Below, in pieces: positions 30,744-39,925 of a DNA stretch of 64,000 nucleotides (position 1 is the first letter of the stretch; every line of letters starts with the position of its first letter). The stretch is from assembly GCF_000378965.1 (NCBI RefSeq), contig NZ_KB900536.1, positions 383,583-447,582 of the forward strand, written 5' to 3'. A program made the position numbers and the translations under genes. This stretch comes from Thioalkalivibrio thiocyanodenitrificans ARhD 1. GTDB taxonomy: Bacteria; Pseudomonadota; Gammaproteobacteria; Ectothiorhodospirales; Ectothiorhodospiraceae. The notes beneath the pieces were generated by a model that worked only from the letters and a program-made list of their open reading frames with translations, was not told the origin of the DNA and did no database searches.

Positions 30744-31839
30744 ATGGAACTCAATCCGCTTTATACCCAGATCGACGATCTGCAAGGCCGCGTGGATGCC
30801 TTGAGGGGGTATCTTTGACTACGATGCCAAGCGTGAACGCCTGGAGGAAGTGAGCCGGGAACTGGAAGACCCCAACATCTGGAACAATCCCGAGAAGGCC
30901 CAGGAACTGGGCCGTGAGCGCGCCCGCCTGGAAGAGGTGGTGCTGCTGATCTCCCGCATGGACGAGGCGCTGGGAGACGCCAGGGATCTTCTGGATCTGG
31001 CGGCCGGCGAGGACGATGCGGAGACCGTGGGCGCGGTGGAGGCCGATCTGGCCGGGTTCGAGAACGACGTGGCGCAGCTGGAATTCCGGCGCATGTTCGC
31101 CGGCGAGATGGACGAGGCCAACGCCTACGTGGACATCCAGGCCGGTTCCGGCGGCACCGAGGCCCAGGACTGGGCCAACATGCTGTTGCGCATGTACCTG
31201 CGCTGGGGCGAACGGCGCGGTTTCAAGACCGAGCTGATGGAGGTCTCCGACGGCGAGGTGGCCGGCATCAAGAGCGCGACCATCAAGTTCGAGGGACCGT
31301 ATGCCTACGGTTGGTTGCGCACGGAGACCGGCGTGCACCGGCTTGTGCGCAAGTCCCCCTTCGATTCGGGCAACCGCCGCCACACGTCGTTCGCCGCGGT
31401 GTTTGTCTCCCCAGAGGTGGATGACAGCATCGAGATCGAGATCAACCCGGCGGATCTGCGGGTGGATACCTACCGGGCCAGCGGTGCCGGCGGACAGCAC
31501 GTGAACCGAACGGAATCCGCCATCCGCATCACGCACATGCCCAGCGGCGTGGTGGTAGCCTGCCAGGCGGACCGTTCCCAGCACAAGAACCGGGACACGG
31601 CCATGAAGCAGCTCAAGGCCAAACTCTACGAGATCGAGATCCAGAAGCAGAATGCCGAGAAGCAGGCCCTCGAAGATACCAAGTCCGACATCGGCTGGGG
31701 CAGCCAGATCCGTTCCTACGTGCTGGACCAGTCCCGCATCAAGGATCTGCGCACCGGCGTGGAGGTGGGCAATACCCAGGCGGTGCTGGACGGGGATCTG
31801 GATCAGTTCATTGAGGCATCGCTGAAGAGCGGACTGTAA
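30744..31839 (+). CDS. prfB: Peptide chain release factor 2 (programmed +1 frameshift)
   Basis: RF2 ends translation at UGA and UAA. The gene is in two frames: codons 1-24 from ATG 30744 end at CTT, followed by in-frame TGA at 30816-30818. A +1 shift at CTTTGAC continues in the frame to 31839 for 365 residues in total. The SD-like AGGGGG just before the slip site is the expected stimulator. This is the classical autoregulation: abundant RF2 terminates at the UGA, scarce RF2 allows shifting. The SPF tripeptide (VRKSPFDSG) and GGQ ([13 protein letters not shown]) are present. A heptad repeat starts two bases after the stop and lysS follows. Confidence 0.98.
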
Positions 31840-31840
31840 T

Positions 31841-31875
31841 GAAGTGGGAAGGGTGAATTGGGAAGTGGGAAGTAC
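31841..31875. repeat. Heptad repeat between prfB and lysS (single arm)
   Basis: Five 7-nt units of the form GAAGTGG, GAAGGGT, GAATTGG, GAAGTGG, GAAGTAC begin two bases after the prfB stop. This is nearly the same as the left arm at 1818-1852, but there is no complementary arm nearby. Confidence 0.75.
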
Positions 31876-31889
31876 TTGAAGCGGGCAGA

Positions 31890-33392
31890 ATGATGATTGA
31901 AAAAGAGCAGGGCCAGGACGAGCACAAGCTGATTGCGCAGCGGCGGGAGAAACTCGCGAAGCTGCGGGAGCGGGGACTTGCGTTTCCCAACGACTTCCGG
32001 CGCAACGTCATGGCCGGCGAGCTGCATGCCGAATACGATGACAAGCCCGGAGCGTTCTTCGAGGAGAACACGATTCGCGTGGCCGTGGCCGGGCGTATGA
32101 TGGCCAAGCGCGTCATGGGCAAGGCGAGTTTCACACAGATCCTGGACATGTCCGGACGTATCCAGTTGTTCGTGCAGCGCGACAGTCTGCCGGAGGGGGC
32201 CTACTCGGATTTCAAGACCTGGGACGTGGGCGACATCCTCGGTGCCGAGGGCAGCCTGTTCAAGACGAAGACCGGTGAGCTCACCGTGCAGGTGGACACG
32301 CTGCGCCTGCTGACCAAGTCCGTGCGTCCCCTGCCCGAGAAGTTTCACGGGCTGTCCGATACCGAGACCCGCTACCGGCAGCGTTACGTGGATCTGATCA
32401 TGAACGAGCCGGTCAGGGAGACCTTCCGTGTCCGTACCCGTGTCATTCAGTATGTCCGCAGTTTCCTGGATCAGCGGGGATTTCTCGAGGTCGAGACGCC
32501 CATGATGCAGGCGATTCCGGGCGGTGCGGCCGCGCGGCCCTTCGCCACCCATCACCATGCCCTGGACATGCAGCTCTTCCTGCGCATCGCGCCCGAACTG
32601 TATCTCAAGCGCCTGGTAGTGGGAGGATTCGAGCGCGTCTACGAGATCAACCGCAACTTTCGCAACGAGGGTCTGTCCACCCGGCACAATCCGGAATTCA
32701 CCATGGTGGAGTTCTACGAGGCCTACGCCACCTACCATGATCTGATGGACCTGACCGAAGACCTGTTGCGCGGCCTGACCCTGGACGTGCTCGGCACCAC
32801 GGTGGTCGCGTACCAGGGTGAATCCTACGACTTCGAACGGCCGTTCACGCGCATGACGGTCAGGGAGTCGATCCTGCACCACAATCCCGACGTGAGCGAG
32901 GCGGACCTGGACGACCCGGAACGTGCGCGGGCCGTGGCCACGGGTCTGGGGATACCGCTGAAGGACAGCTACGGTTTGGGCAAGGTGTGGATCGAGATCT
33001 TCGAGAAAACGGTGGAGGACAACCTCAAGCAGCCGACGTTCATCACTGCCTATCCCACCGAGGTTTCACCGCTCGCCCGGCGCAACGACGAGGACCCCTT
33101 CGTTACCGATCGCTTCGAGTTCTTCGTGGGTGGACGCGAGATCGCCAACGGCTTCTCGGAGTTGAACGACTACGAGGACCAGGCGGAGCGATTTCGCAGG
33201 CAGGTGCAGGAGAAGGAGGCGGGCGACGAGGAGGCCATGCACTTCGACGCCGACTATCTGCGCGCCCTGGAACACGGCATGCCCCCCACCGCCGGCGAAG
33301 GCATTGGCATCGACCGCCTGGTGATGCTGCTCACCGACAGCCCGTCCATCCGGGACGTGCTGCTCTTTCCGCATATGCGGCCGGAAAGCTGA
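31890..33392 (+). CDS. lysS: Lysyl-tRNA synthetase, class II
   Basis: The 500-residue enzyme has an N-terminal OB-fold anticodon domain (about 60-160), motif 2 ([24 protein letters not shown]) and motif 3 ([28 protein letters not shown]). It charges tRNA-Lys. prfB-lysS is the standard enterobacterial order. The start may be either of two adjacent ATGs (31890 or 31893). A large heptad hairpin follows the stop. Confidence 0.98.
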   Translation: MMIEKEQGQDEHKLIAQRREKLAKLRERGLAFPNDFRRNVMAGELHAEYDDKPGAFFEENTIRVAVAGRMMAKRVMGKASFTQILDMSGRIQLFVQRDSLPEGAYSDFKTWDVGDILGAEGSLFKTKTGELTVQVDTLRLLTKSVRPLPEKFHGLSDTETRYRQRYVDLIMNEPVRETFRVRTRVIQYVRSFLDQRGFLEVETPMMQAIPGGAAARPFATHHHALDMQLFLRIAPELYLKRLVVGGFERVYEINRNFRNEGLSTRHNPEFTMVEFYEAYATYHDLMDLTEDLLRGLTLDVLGTTVVAYQGESYDFERPFTRMTVRESILHHNPDVSEADLDDPERARAVATGLGIPLKDSYGLGKVWIEIFEKTVEDNLKQPTFITAYPTEVSPLARRNDEDPFVTDRFEFFVGGREIANGFSELNDYEDQAERFRRQVQEKEAGDEEAMHFDADYLRALEHGMPPTAGEGIGIDRLVMLLTDSPSIRDVLLFPHMRPES

Positions 33393-33398
33393 AAGAGG

Positions 33399-33511
33399 GT
33401 TCAAAGTTCAAGGTTCAATGTTCAAAGGGCCTGCATGTGAAGCGCCAAGGTATCGTAGCGCAGCAGTTTCTTTGAACTTTGAACATTGAGCCTTGAACCT
33501 CAAGCTTCAAA
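33399..33511. repeat. Heptad inverted repeat after lysS
   Basis: Four consecutive units GTTCAAN (33399-33426) are complementary to TTTGAAC, TTTGAAC, ATTGAGC, CTTGAAC (33471-33498), separated by a 44-base loop; degenerate units continue to 33511. This is the clearest example of the 7-nt-period element in the window. It lies between the convergent ends of lysS and the small gene at 33522-33677. Confidence 0.88.
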
Positions 33512-33521
33512 TCGGCCTTCA

Positions 33522-33677
33522 TCAGACCAGCCGCAGCCACCCTGCCACCAACAGCACGGTCATGATCCCGCCGACGATGTAGAGGATATTGGACAAGCGC
33601 TTGTTGTTGGGGCGGCTGAAGAACGCCGCCCAGAACACGAGCAGGACCAGGACGACCAGGAAGAACAGGAAGCGCAT
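33522..33677 (-). CDS. 51-residue membrane protein coupled to ygfZ
   Basis: This short gene encodes MRFLFFLVVLVLLVFWAAFF and continues to 51 residues, with two hydrophobic segments (about 3-20 and 31-47) around a basic loop SRPNNKRLSN. The ATG shares one base with the ygfZ stop (TGATG), so it is likely translated by coupling. Similar short membrane proteins are often annotated as hypothetical. The stop is 11 bases from the lysS-side repeat. Confidence 0.65.
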   Translation of the reverse strand: MRFLFFLVVLVLLVFWAAFFSRPNNKRLSNILYIVGGIMTVLLVAGWLRLV

Positions 33678-34741
33678 CAGGACGCCGCTGCCATGTCGAA
33701 GGGGTAGGGCAGTGTCTCCAGTGTTACGTCAGGACCGCCGTCTCCCGCCAGGCGCAGCCCGCCCGCCTCGGCGGCCGCGATCTGCAGCACGGCCAGCGCG
33801 GCCACGTTGCCGTCCGGGTGCAGCTGGGCATCGACGATCTGACCGGCGGCCTGGGGTTCCCCTTTGTCATCCGTGGCGGCACCCAGGATCTCGGTGCCCG
33901 GTGTCGGGGGATCGTCCGTGTCGATGGAGATGCGATACATGCGGCGCTTGAGTTTGCCCAGATAATGCATGCGGGCCACCACCTCCTGACCGGGGTAACA
34001 TCCCTTCTTGAAGCTCACGCCGCCGATCAGCTGCATATTGGCCATCTGCGGCACGAAGGCCTCACTGGTGGCGGGCGTGACGGTGGGAATGCCGGCCAGG
34101 ATGTCCAGCAGGGCCCACGGCCCGGCGCCCACCGGGGCACAGCGCACGTTGAGTTTCTCGTAGAGGCGCATCATGGGTTCCAGCTCGCCGTAGCATTCGA
34201 AGCGAGGGTGCGGTCCCGGAACCCGAACGGCGGTGATGTCTCCCGGGTGTATGATTGCGTCCTCCGATTCGGGCGCCGCGCCCAGGGCCGCCTTGAGTTC
34301 GTCAACCGCATGCGGGCCGGAGAGGCCAAGACGCACCAGCGCGTCGTCGGCATCCTCCAGCGTGACCCGGCTGCGCAGCACGAACATGTGCAGCCGCTTG
34401 AGCGTCGGCTCCACCAGGGCGCGATGCAATCGCAGGTAATAGCTCTCGCCCCGCATGAACAGGCGGAAGTTCGCCAGCATCCGGCCCTTGGGTGTGCAGT
34501 AGCTGTTCATCTGGCTGGTACCGCTGTCCACGCGCAGCACGTCGTTGCTGAACTGGCCCTGAAGGAATGCGGCGGCCTCGTCGCCGTGGGCCGCGATCAG
34601 GCCCGTGTGGGACAGATCGCAGATCACGTCACCGCTGGTGACCACCCGCCGTTCCCGCTCGGCGTTGCCGTAGTGGGCCACCAGACCGTCGTCGAACTCG
34701 GCACCGGCATCGGTGAGAAAGGCTTTCCACTCGGGTTTCAT
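33677..34741 (-). CDS. ygfZ: Folate-dependent Fe-S protein YgfZ (GcvT-like)
   Basis: The 354-residue protein has the folate-binding GcvT-like fold (LSHTGLIAAHGDEAAAFLQGQFSNDV) and the family signature KGCYPGQEVVAR with its cysteine. YgfZ helps maintain enzymes with Fe-S clusters and is thought to use tetrahydrofolate. AGGAGA precedes the ATG at 34741; the longer frame to 35107 is not coding. It is divergent from sdhC, and its partner sdhE lies far away at 52675 here, unlike in E. coli, where ygfZ neighbours ygfX-sdhE. Confidence 0.94.
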   Translation of the reverse strand: MKPEWKAFLTDAGAEFDDGLVAHYGNAERERRVVTSGDVICDLSHTGLIAAHGDEAAAFLQGQFSNDVLRVDSGTSQMNSYCTPKGRMLANFRLFMRGESYYLRLHRALVEPTLKRLHMFVLRSRVTLEDADDALVRLGLSGPHAVDELKAALGAAPESEDAIIHPGDITAVRVPGPHPRFECYGELEPMMRLYEKLNVRCAPVGAGPWALLDILAGIPTVTPATSEAFVPQMANMQLIGGVSFKKGCYPGQEVVARMHYLGKLKRRMYRISIDTDDPPTPGTEILGAATDDKGEPQAAGQIVDAQLHPDGNVAALAVLQIAAAEAGGLRLAGDGGPDVTLETLPYPFDMAAAS

Positions 34742-34775
34742 GGTATCTCCTGGAGGGGAACGATCATCCGGGCAT

Positions 34776-34836
34776 ATTAGACCAAAGGGCGAAATTGGTG
34801 TCAGTAGCTGACATGGGGGAACTAAGACGTTAACCT
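34776..34836. promoter_or_regulatory. Divergent promoters of ygfZ and sdhC with back-to-back -35 boxes
   Basis: On the minus strand CTGACA (34804-34799) and TCTAAT (34781-34776) are 17 bases apart, toward ygfZ. On the plus strand CTGACA (34808-34813) and TAACCT (34831-34836) are also 17 bases apart, toward sdhC. The two -35 boxes form the palindrome TGTCAG-TAG-CTGACA, which could also be a binding site. Confidence 0.5.
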
Positions 34837-34926
34837 TGGGGTGGACAAGGACAAAGACGATGCTGGTGTCCCGTTGCCTGGTCTGATGTCGCCTGCCGGC
34901 CCATAAAAACCATAGGAGTGCCCCGC

Positions 34927-35307
34927 ATGCGCCGAGACGGTCGGCCTGTGTTTCTGAATCTGCTCCAGATTCGACTCCCGATCCCCGGGGTGGTTTCCAT
35001 CGCGCATCGAGTTTCCGGCGTCCTGCTCTTCCTTGCCATCCCCGTGTTCCTGCTGCTCTTTCAGCGCTCCATGCAGGGCGAGGCCGGCTTCGCCCAGACC
35101 CTGACATGGCTGCAGAACCCCCTGGTCATGCTCATGACCCTGGTGGTGGTGTGGAGCCTGCTGCACCACTGGCTGGCGGGGATCCGCTACCTGTTCATTG
35201 ATCTGGATATCGGCGTCGAGCGTATGGCGGCGCGGCGCACGGCCTGGGTGGTGCTCCTCCTGGCCCCGGTGCTCACCCTGATCCTGCTGGGGGTCCTATG
35301 GCTATAA
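34927..35307 (+). CDS. sdhC: Succinate dehydrogenase cytochrome b556 subunit
   Basis: SdhC is a heme b and quinone-binding membrane anchor of complex II. The 126-residue protein has three membrane helices, the RPVFLNLLQIRLPIPGVVSIAHRVSGVLLF signature with the quinone-site serine and arginine, and the heme-ligand histidine region (SLLHHWLAGIRYL). I chose ATG 34927, which has ATAGGAG at good spacing, over GTG 34918, which is too close to it. It starts sdhCDA, divergent from ygfZ. Confidence 0.93.
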   Translation: MRRDGRPVFLNLLQIRLPIPGVVSIAHRVSGVLLFLAIPVFLLLFQRSMQGEAGFAQTLTWLQNPLVMLMTLVVVWSLLHHWLAGIRYLFIDLDIGVERMAARRTAWVVLLLAPVLTLILLGVLWL

Positions 35308-35651
35308 GAGGGGGGATGAGCGGCATGGGGCCCTGGCTGTGGCAGCGCCTCACGGCGCTCTATCTGGGCGTGTATATCCTGGTCCTGCTCCTGGCTCTGG
35401 TGTTCAGCGGCGGTCCGGACGCGGCGGCCTGGCGGGGCTGGATGAGCCACCCCCTGGTGCTGCTGGCCACGGCGCTGTTTCTGGGCGCGTGGCTGCTGCA
35501 TGCCTGGATCGGGCTCCGGGATGTGGTGGTCGACTATGTTCACCCCTTTGCCAGCCGCGTTGCGGTACTGACCACGGTGGGGCTGTTTCTGCTGCTCTGC
35601 GGGATCTGGGGCATCTACATACTCTTTCAGGCGGCATCCTCATGGGCGTAA
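35298..35651 (+). CDS. sdhD: Succinate dehydrogenase hydrophobic anchor subunit
   Basis: The 117-residue protein has three membrane segments, with the LTALYLGVYILVLLLAL first helix and the HAWIGLRDVVVDYVH heme/quinone segment typical of SdhD. The frame overlaps sdhC by 10 bases; a start at ATG 35316 or 35325, with GAGGGGG just upstream, is equally likely. It overlaps sdhA by 10 bases. Confidence 0.9.
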   Translation: MAIRGGMSGMGPWLWQRLTALYLGVYILVLLLALVFSGGPDAAAWRGWMSHPLVLLATALFLGAWLLHAWIGLRDVVVDYVHPFASRVAVLTTVGLFLLLCGIWGIYILFQAASSWA

Positions 35652-37405
35652 CGGTACGCAGGTTCGACGCACTCATCATCGGCGCCGGCGGGGCGGGTCT
35701 GCGTGCGGCACTGCAGCTGGCCAATGCGGAGGCCAGTGTGGCGGTGGTCTCCAAGGTCTTTCCCACCCGTTCCCACACGGTGGCGGCCCAGGGGGGCGTG
35801 AATGCGGCGCTGGCCAACGTCCTGCCGGACAGCTGGCACTGGCACATGTTCGATACGGTCAAGGGGAGCGACTACCTGGGCGACCAGGACGCCATCGAGT
35901 ACATGTGCCGGGCCGCGCCCAAGGTGGTCTACGAGCTGGAACACTTCGGCGTGCCGTTCTCGCGCCTGGACAACGGCAACATCTACCAGCGGGCCTTCGG
36001 CGGCCAGAGCCAGAATTTCGGCAAGGAGCAGGCAGCCCGGACATGCGCCGCCGCCGACCGTACCGGCCATGCCATCCTGCACAGCCTGTACCAGCAGAAC
36101 ATCCGTGCCAAGACCCATTTCTTCGACGAGTTCTTTGCCGTTGATCTGCTCCAGGACGAGTCGGGCCATGTGCTCGGTGCGCTGGCATTCGAGATCCTCA
36201 CGGGTGAACCCATCGTTATCGAGGCCAAGACGACGCTGCTGGCCACGGGCGGCGTGGGACAGCTCTACCGTACCTGCACCAACGCGCTCATCAACACCGG
36301 CGACGGCATGGCCATGGCGCTTCGCGCCGGCATCCCCCTGCAGGACATGGAGTTCTTCCAGTTCCATCCCACCGGCATCGCCGGGCGCGGCATGCTGATC
36401 ACGGAAGGGGTGCGCGGCGAGGGCGGCTATCTGCTCAACCGGGACGGTGAGCGCTTCATGGAGCGCTATGCCCCGAATGCCAAGGATCTGGCCAGCCGGG
36501 ATGTGGTGAGCCGGGCCATCTACACCGAGGTCAAGGAAGGCCGCGGGTGCGGCAAGGACAAGGACCACGTTCTCCTGCAGCTCTCCCACCTGGGTGCCGA
36601 AAAGATCAAGCAGCGCTTGCCGGGTATCCGCGACACCTGCATCACGTTCCTGGGTCTCGATCCCATCGATCACCCGATTCCCATCTACCCGACCGCCCAC
36701 TACATCATGGGCGGCATCCCCACCGATCGCTTTGGCCAGGTGGTGACGCCCTTGAAGGATACCCCCGAGGACCCGGTGCCGGGGCTCTACGCGGCAGGGG
36801 AGGCGGCCTGTGTCTCGGTGCACGGGGCCAACCGTCTGGGGGGTAACTCGCTGCTGGACATCCTGGTGTTCGGTCGGGCCGCTGCCAACCATATCATCGA
36901 TTTCCTCAGGGATAATCGTTACCACCGACCCCTGTATCAGCCGTCCGTGGATGCCGCACTGGAGCGGCTGCATCGCTGGGACCGCAAGGGTGACGGCGAG
37001 CATGTGGACCAATTGCGCCAGGAGCTTCGCAAGGTGATGGAGGACCACTGCGGCGTTTTCCGCACCGAGGAAGTCATGGCCGAGGGGGTGGAGAAGGTCA
37101 AGGCCATCGCCGCACGGGTGGAAGATGCGGTGCTCCGGGATCACAGCAAGGTCTTCAACACCGCCCGCGTGGAGGCCATGGAGCTGGAGAACCTGGTGGA
37201 CTGTGCGTTGGCCACGGTCCAGTCGGCGCTGGGCCGCAAGGAGAGTCGCGGAGCACATTCCCGCATCGACTACCCGGATCGGGACGATACCCAATGGCTC
37301 AAGCACACGCTCTACTTCAGGAACTCCGACAGTCTGGACTACAAGCCGGTGCGCACAAAGCCCATGACGGTGGAAAGCTTTCCGCCCAAGGTGCGGACCT
37401 ACTGA
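35642..37405 (+). CDS. sdhA: Succinate dehydrogenase flavoprotein subunit
   Basis: SdhA oxidises succinate to fumarate with covalent FAD. The 587-residue protein has the FAD-binding start (FDALIIGAGGAGLRAALQLA), the flavinylation histidine in RSHTVAAQGGVNAAL, the active-site stretches FQFHPTGIAGRGMLITEGVRGEGG and HYIMGGIPT, and the C-terminal HTLYFRNSDSLDYKPVRTKPMTVESFPPK. The start is the ATG overlapping the sdhD end; the frame upstream is noncoding. sdhB does not follow as it normally does; it lies 14.6 kb downstream at 51970. Confidence 0.97.
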   Translation: MGVTVRRFDALIIGAGGAGLRAALQLANAEASVAVVSKVFPTRSHTVAAQGGVNAALANVLPDSWHWHMFDTVKGSDYLGDQDAIEYMCRAAPKVVYELEHFGVPFSRLDNGNIYQRAFGGQSQNFGKEQAARTCAAADRTGHAILHSLYQQNIRAKTHFFDEFFAVDLLQDESGHVLGALAFEILTGEPIVIEAKTTLLATGGVGQLYRTCTNALINTGDGMAMALRAGIPLQDMEFFQFHPTGIAGRGMLITEGVRGEGGYLLNRDGERFMERYAPNAKDLASRDVVSRAIYTEVKEGRGCGKDKDHVLLQLSHLGAEKIKQRLPGIRDTCITFLGLDPIDHPIPIYPTAHYIMGGIPTDRFGQVVTPLKDTPEDPVPGLYAAGEAACVSVHGANRLGGNSLLDILVFGRAAANHIIDFLRDNRYHRPLYQPSVDAALERLHRWDRKGDGEHVDQLRQELRKVMEDHCGVFRTEEVMAEGVEKVKAIAARVEDAVLRDHSKVFNTARVEAMELENLVDCALATVQSALGRKESRGAHSRIDYPDRDDTQWLKHTLYFRNSDSLDYKPVRTKPMTVESFPPKVRTY

Positions 37406-37461
37406 TCGGGGCCCGCATGTGATGCGCCGCCTCCATTCCAGTCCCCCGAGGTGAGCCCGTC

Positions 37462-38352
37462 ATGAGCGGGCTTATGGACCGCGTCGATGTTCTGCAGAAG
37501 GTCCTGTGCGTCCTGCCCGTGGGCGTGTGGATCACGGATGACCAGGGGGTGATCCGCTACGGGAACCGGGTGGGACAGGAGATCTGGCAGGGAGCTCGTT
37601 ACGTGGGCATGGATCAGTTCCACGAGTACAAGGGCTGGTGGCTGTCCACCGGGGAGCTGATCCGGGCAGAGGAGTGGGCTGCGGCCCGTGCCCTGTCCCG
37701 TGGGGAGACCTCCATTGACGAAGAGATCGAGATCGAGTGTTTCGACGGCACCCGAAAGATCATCCTGAACTCCGCGATGCCGATACGAGGCGAAGACGGC
37801 AGGATCGAGGGCGCCATCATCGTCAACATCGATATCACCCGGCGCAAGCGCATGGAGATGCGCCTTCGGGAGATCTCCGAGCACGACTACCTGACCAACA
37901 CCTACAACCGGCGCCAGATGTACAGGCTGCTGAGCGTCGAGTTCGATCGTTCGAAGCGTTACGGAACGCCGGTCAGCGTCATGATGTTCGACGTGGACAA
38001 CTTCAAGGCCATCAACGACACGTACGGGCACATCGCCGGCGATACGATCCTGACACGCATGGTGGACGTGATACGGGCACACCTGCGGAGTTCGGATCAT
38101 TTCATCCGGTTCGGTGGAGAGGAATTCGTGGTCATCCTCCCCGGCATTGATGTGCCGGAGGGTGTCCAACTGGCGGAGCGCATGCGCAGGCTGGTGAAGA
38201 GCATCGATTTCGATTTCACCTCGGGCGTGACCTGCAGCTTCGGGGTGTGCGGACGTCACGAGGATGACGATATCGATGCCTTGATCCGGCGTGTGGATCG
38301 TCTGCTGTACCGGGCGAAGGACGGGGGGCGGGACCGCGTCGTGGCCGGCTGA
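37462..38352 (+). CDS. PAS-GGDEF diguanylate cyclase
   Basis: The 296-residue protein has an N-terminal PAS-like domain (about 10-125, CVLPVGVWITDDQGVIRYGN, then GRIEGAIIVNIDITRRKRMEMRLREI) and a GGDEF domain (about 140-296) with the active site in FIRFGGEEFVVILPG, the GGEEF form, which is active in most family members. It probably makes cyclic di-GMP in response to a signal sensed by the PAS domain. No transmembrane segment is evident, so it is cytoplasmic. It is the first gene of the block that separates sdhA from sdhB. Confidence 0.9.
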   Translation: MSGLMDRVDVLQKVLCVLPVGVWITDDQGVIRYGNRVGQEIWQGARYVGMDQFHEYKGWWLSTGELIRAEEWAAARALSRGETSIDEEIEIECFDGTRKIILNSAMPIRGEDGRIEGAIIVNIDITRRKRMEMRLREISEHDYLTNTYNRRQMYRLLSVEFDRSKRYGTPVSVMMFDVDNFKAINDTYGHIAGDTILTRMVDVIRAHLRSSDHFIRFGGEEFVVILPGIDVPEGVQLAERMRRLVKSIDFDFTSGVTCSFGVCGRHEDDDIDALIRRVDRLLYRAKDGGRDRVVAG

Positions 38353-38548
38353 GCGGGTATGGTACGCACCCCCGGCCCGGGGGAGACGCAGGGCAATCAA
38401 CGGGTATACTTGCCTTCATTTTTCACCGCCCGATGGCCGAGAGCACCGTCACCACCCGTCTTTGCGACCCGGTGACCCGGCGCTTCCCGGGTTGCGTTGT
38501 GCCCGTGCGGTCGGCCTGACGTAATGCCGTTCGCGCCGGCACCGCCTT

Positions 38549-39748
38549 GTGGGCCGTGTGCCAGAACTGGAGATTCCCTTGCCCATCACCCACCTGCTTA
38601 CCATCCAGTACTGCACCGTCCTGGTGATGGCGGCACTGTATGCGCCGCAGCCGCTGCTGCCCGTGCTCTCGGAGGCCTTCCAGGTGGGCGAGGCACGCGC
38701 ATCCCTGTTGATCACCGTGACCCTGCTGCCTCTGGCGCTCGCCCCCATCGCCTACGGTTTTCTGTTGCAGCGTGTCTCGGCCAGGCGGTTGCTGATGGTC
38801 TCCATCTGGGTTCTGGCGATCAGTCAGGCAGCGGTCTTCCTGGTGGACCGTTTCGACCTGTTTCTCGTGCTTCGCCTGATCCAGGGGTTGGCCATCCCGG
38901 CCATGCTCACGGGACTGATGACCTACCTGGGGGCCAGCGCGGGACCCGGACGGATCCCCCAGGTGATGGCCATGTATGTGGCCTCCACGGTGATGGGGGG
39001 GTTCCTGGGCCGGGCGCTTTCCGGCGCCATTTCGGCCGGCTTCGGCTGGCGCTGGTCATTTCTCGCCTTTGCGATGGCCACGGTACTGGGCGCGCTGCTG
39101 CTGCAGCGCCTGAAGTCCGATCCGGCGGTCAGTTTTCAGCGGGTCGATCCGGGCGCGGCTCTGGCGGTGCTGCGCAGGCCCCAGTTTCTTCGTCTGTACG
39201 GCGTGGTGTTCTGTGCATTCGGGGCATTCGCCTCCCTGCTCAACTTCCTTCCCTTCCGGCTCACGGAACTGGGCCTTGGACTCAGCGAGCGAGGCATCGG
39301 GCTGATGTATTCGGGTTACCTGATGGGGGTGGTGGTCTCGCTGGTATCGCTGCATCTGGCCAGCCGGATAGGCGGGGCCATGAATACCATGCTGGTGGGT
39401 GTCCTGGTGCTCATGTTGGCCCTGGTGTTTTTCGCCATGGGGTCCCTTTGGGTGATCTTTGCCGGGATGTTCGTCCTGTGCGCCGGCATGTTCCTGATCC
39501 ACTCCCTGGCGCCCGGCGTGCTCAACCAGCGCACCGGCGAGCAGCGGGGTGTGGTCAACGGGCTCTACATTGCCTTTTACTATGCGGGGGGGACGACGGG
39601 TTCGTTCCTGCCGGGGTTTATCTACCACGGTTTCGGCTGGCATGCCTATCTGGCAAGCCTCGCGGTGGTGGTGGCCGTGGGTGGCTGGCTGCTCCGGGGA
39701 CTGCGACCCGCCCGGAAGGCGCCGAAAGTCCCGGCGGGGCGGCCATGA
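38549..39748 (+). CDS. Major facilitator superfamily permease
   Basis: About 400 residues with twelve hydrophobic segments, an MFS motif-like loop GFLLQRVSARRLLMV between TM2 and TM3, and HSLAPGVLNQRTGEQRGVVNGLY. It resembles the YnfM-type or multidrug/sugar efflux group, with no obvious substrate. The N-terminal start is uncertain: GTG 38549 or 38558 precedes PELEIPLPITHLLT. A GGCCCGGG-type palindrome lies in the preceding 200-base gap. Confidence 0.85.
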   Translation: MGRVPELEIPLPITHLLTIQYCTVLVMAALYAPQPLLPVLSEAFQVGEARASLLITVTLLPLALAPIAYGFLLQRVSARRLLMVSIWVLAISQAAVFLVDRFDLFLVLRLIQGLAIPAMLTGLMTYLGASAGPGRIPQVMAMYVASTVMGGFLGRALSGAISAGFGWRWSFLAFAMATVLGALLLQRLKSDPAVSFQRVDPGAALAVLRRPQFLRLYGVVFCAFGAFASLLNFLPFRLTELGLGLSERGIGLMYSGYLMGVVVSLVSLHLASRIGGAMNTMLVGVLVLMLALVFFAMGSLWVIFAGMFVLCAGMFLIHSLAPGVLNQRTGEQRGVVNGLYIAFYYAGGTTGSFLPGFIYHGFGWHAYLASLAVVVAVGGWLLRGLRPARKAPKVPAGRP

Positions 39749-39925
39749 GTCGTCCGGCTTGTGCTATGGTTAAACTGTTGTTCAAGGAGGCTCTTCGGCA
39801 AGGATGTTATGGTATAACGCACATGATTCCGCCTGATCGGCCGCCGACCTGTGGATCGGCGGCGTCGGCATCGTGTCTGGGGCCATTTACCCGGAGCGCC
39901 AGACAATAATAACGGAGAGGTAAAC

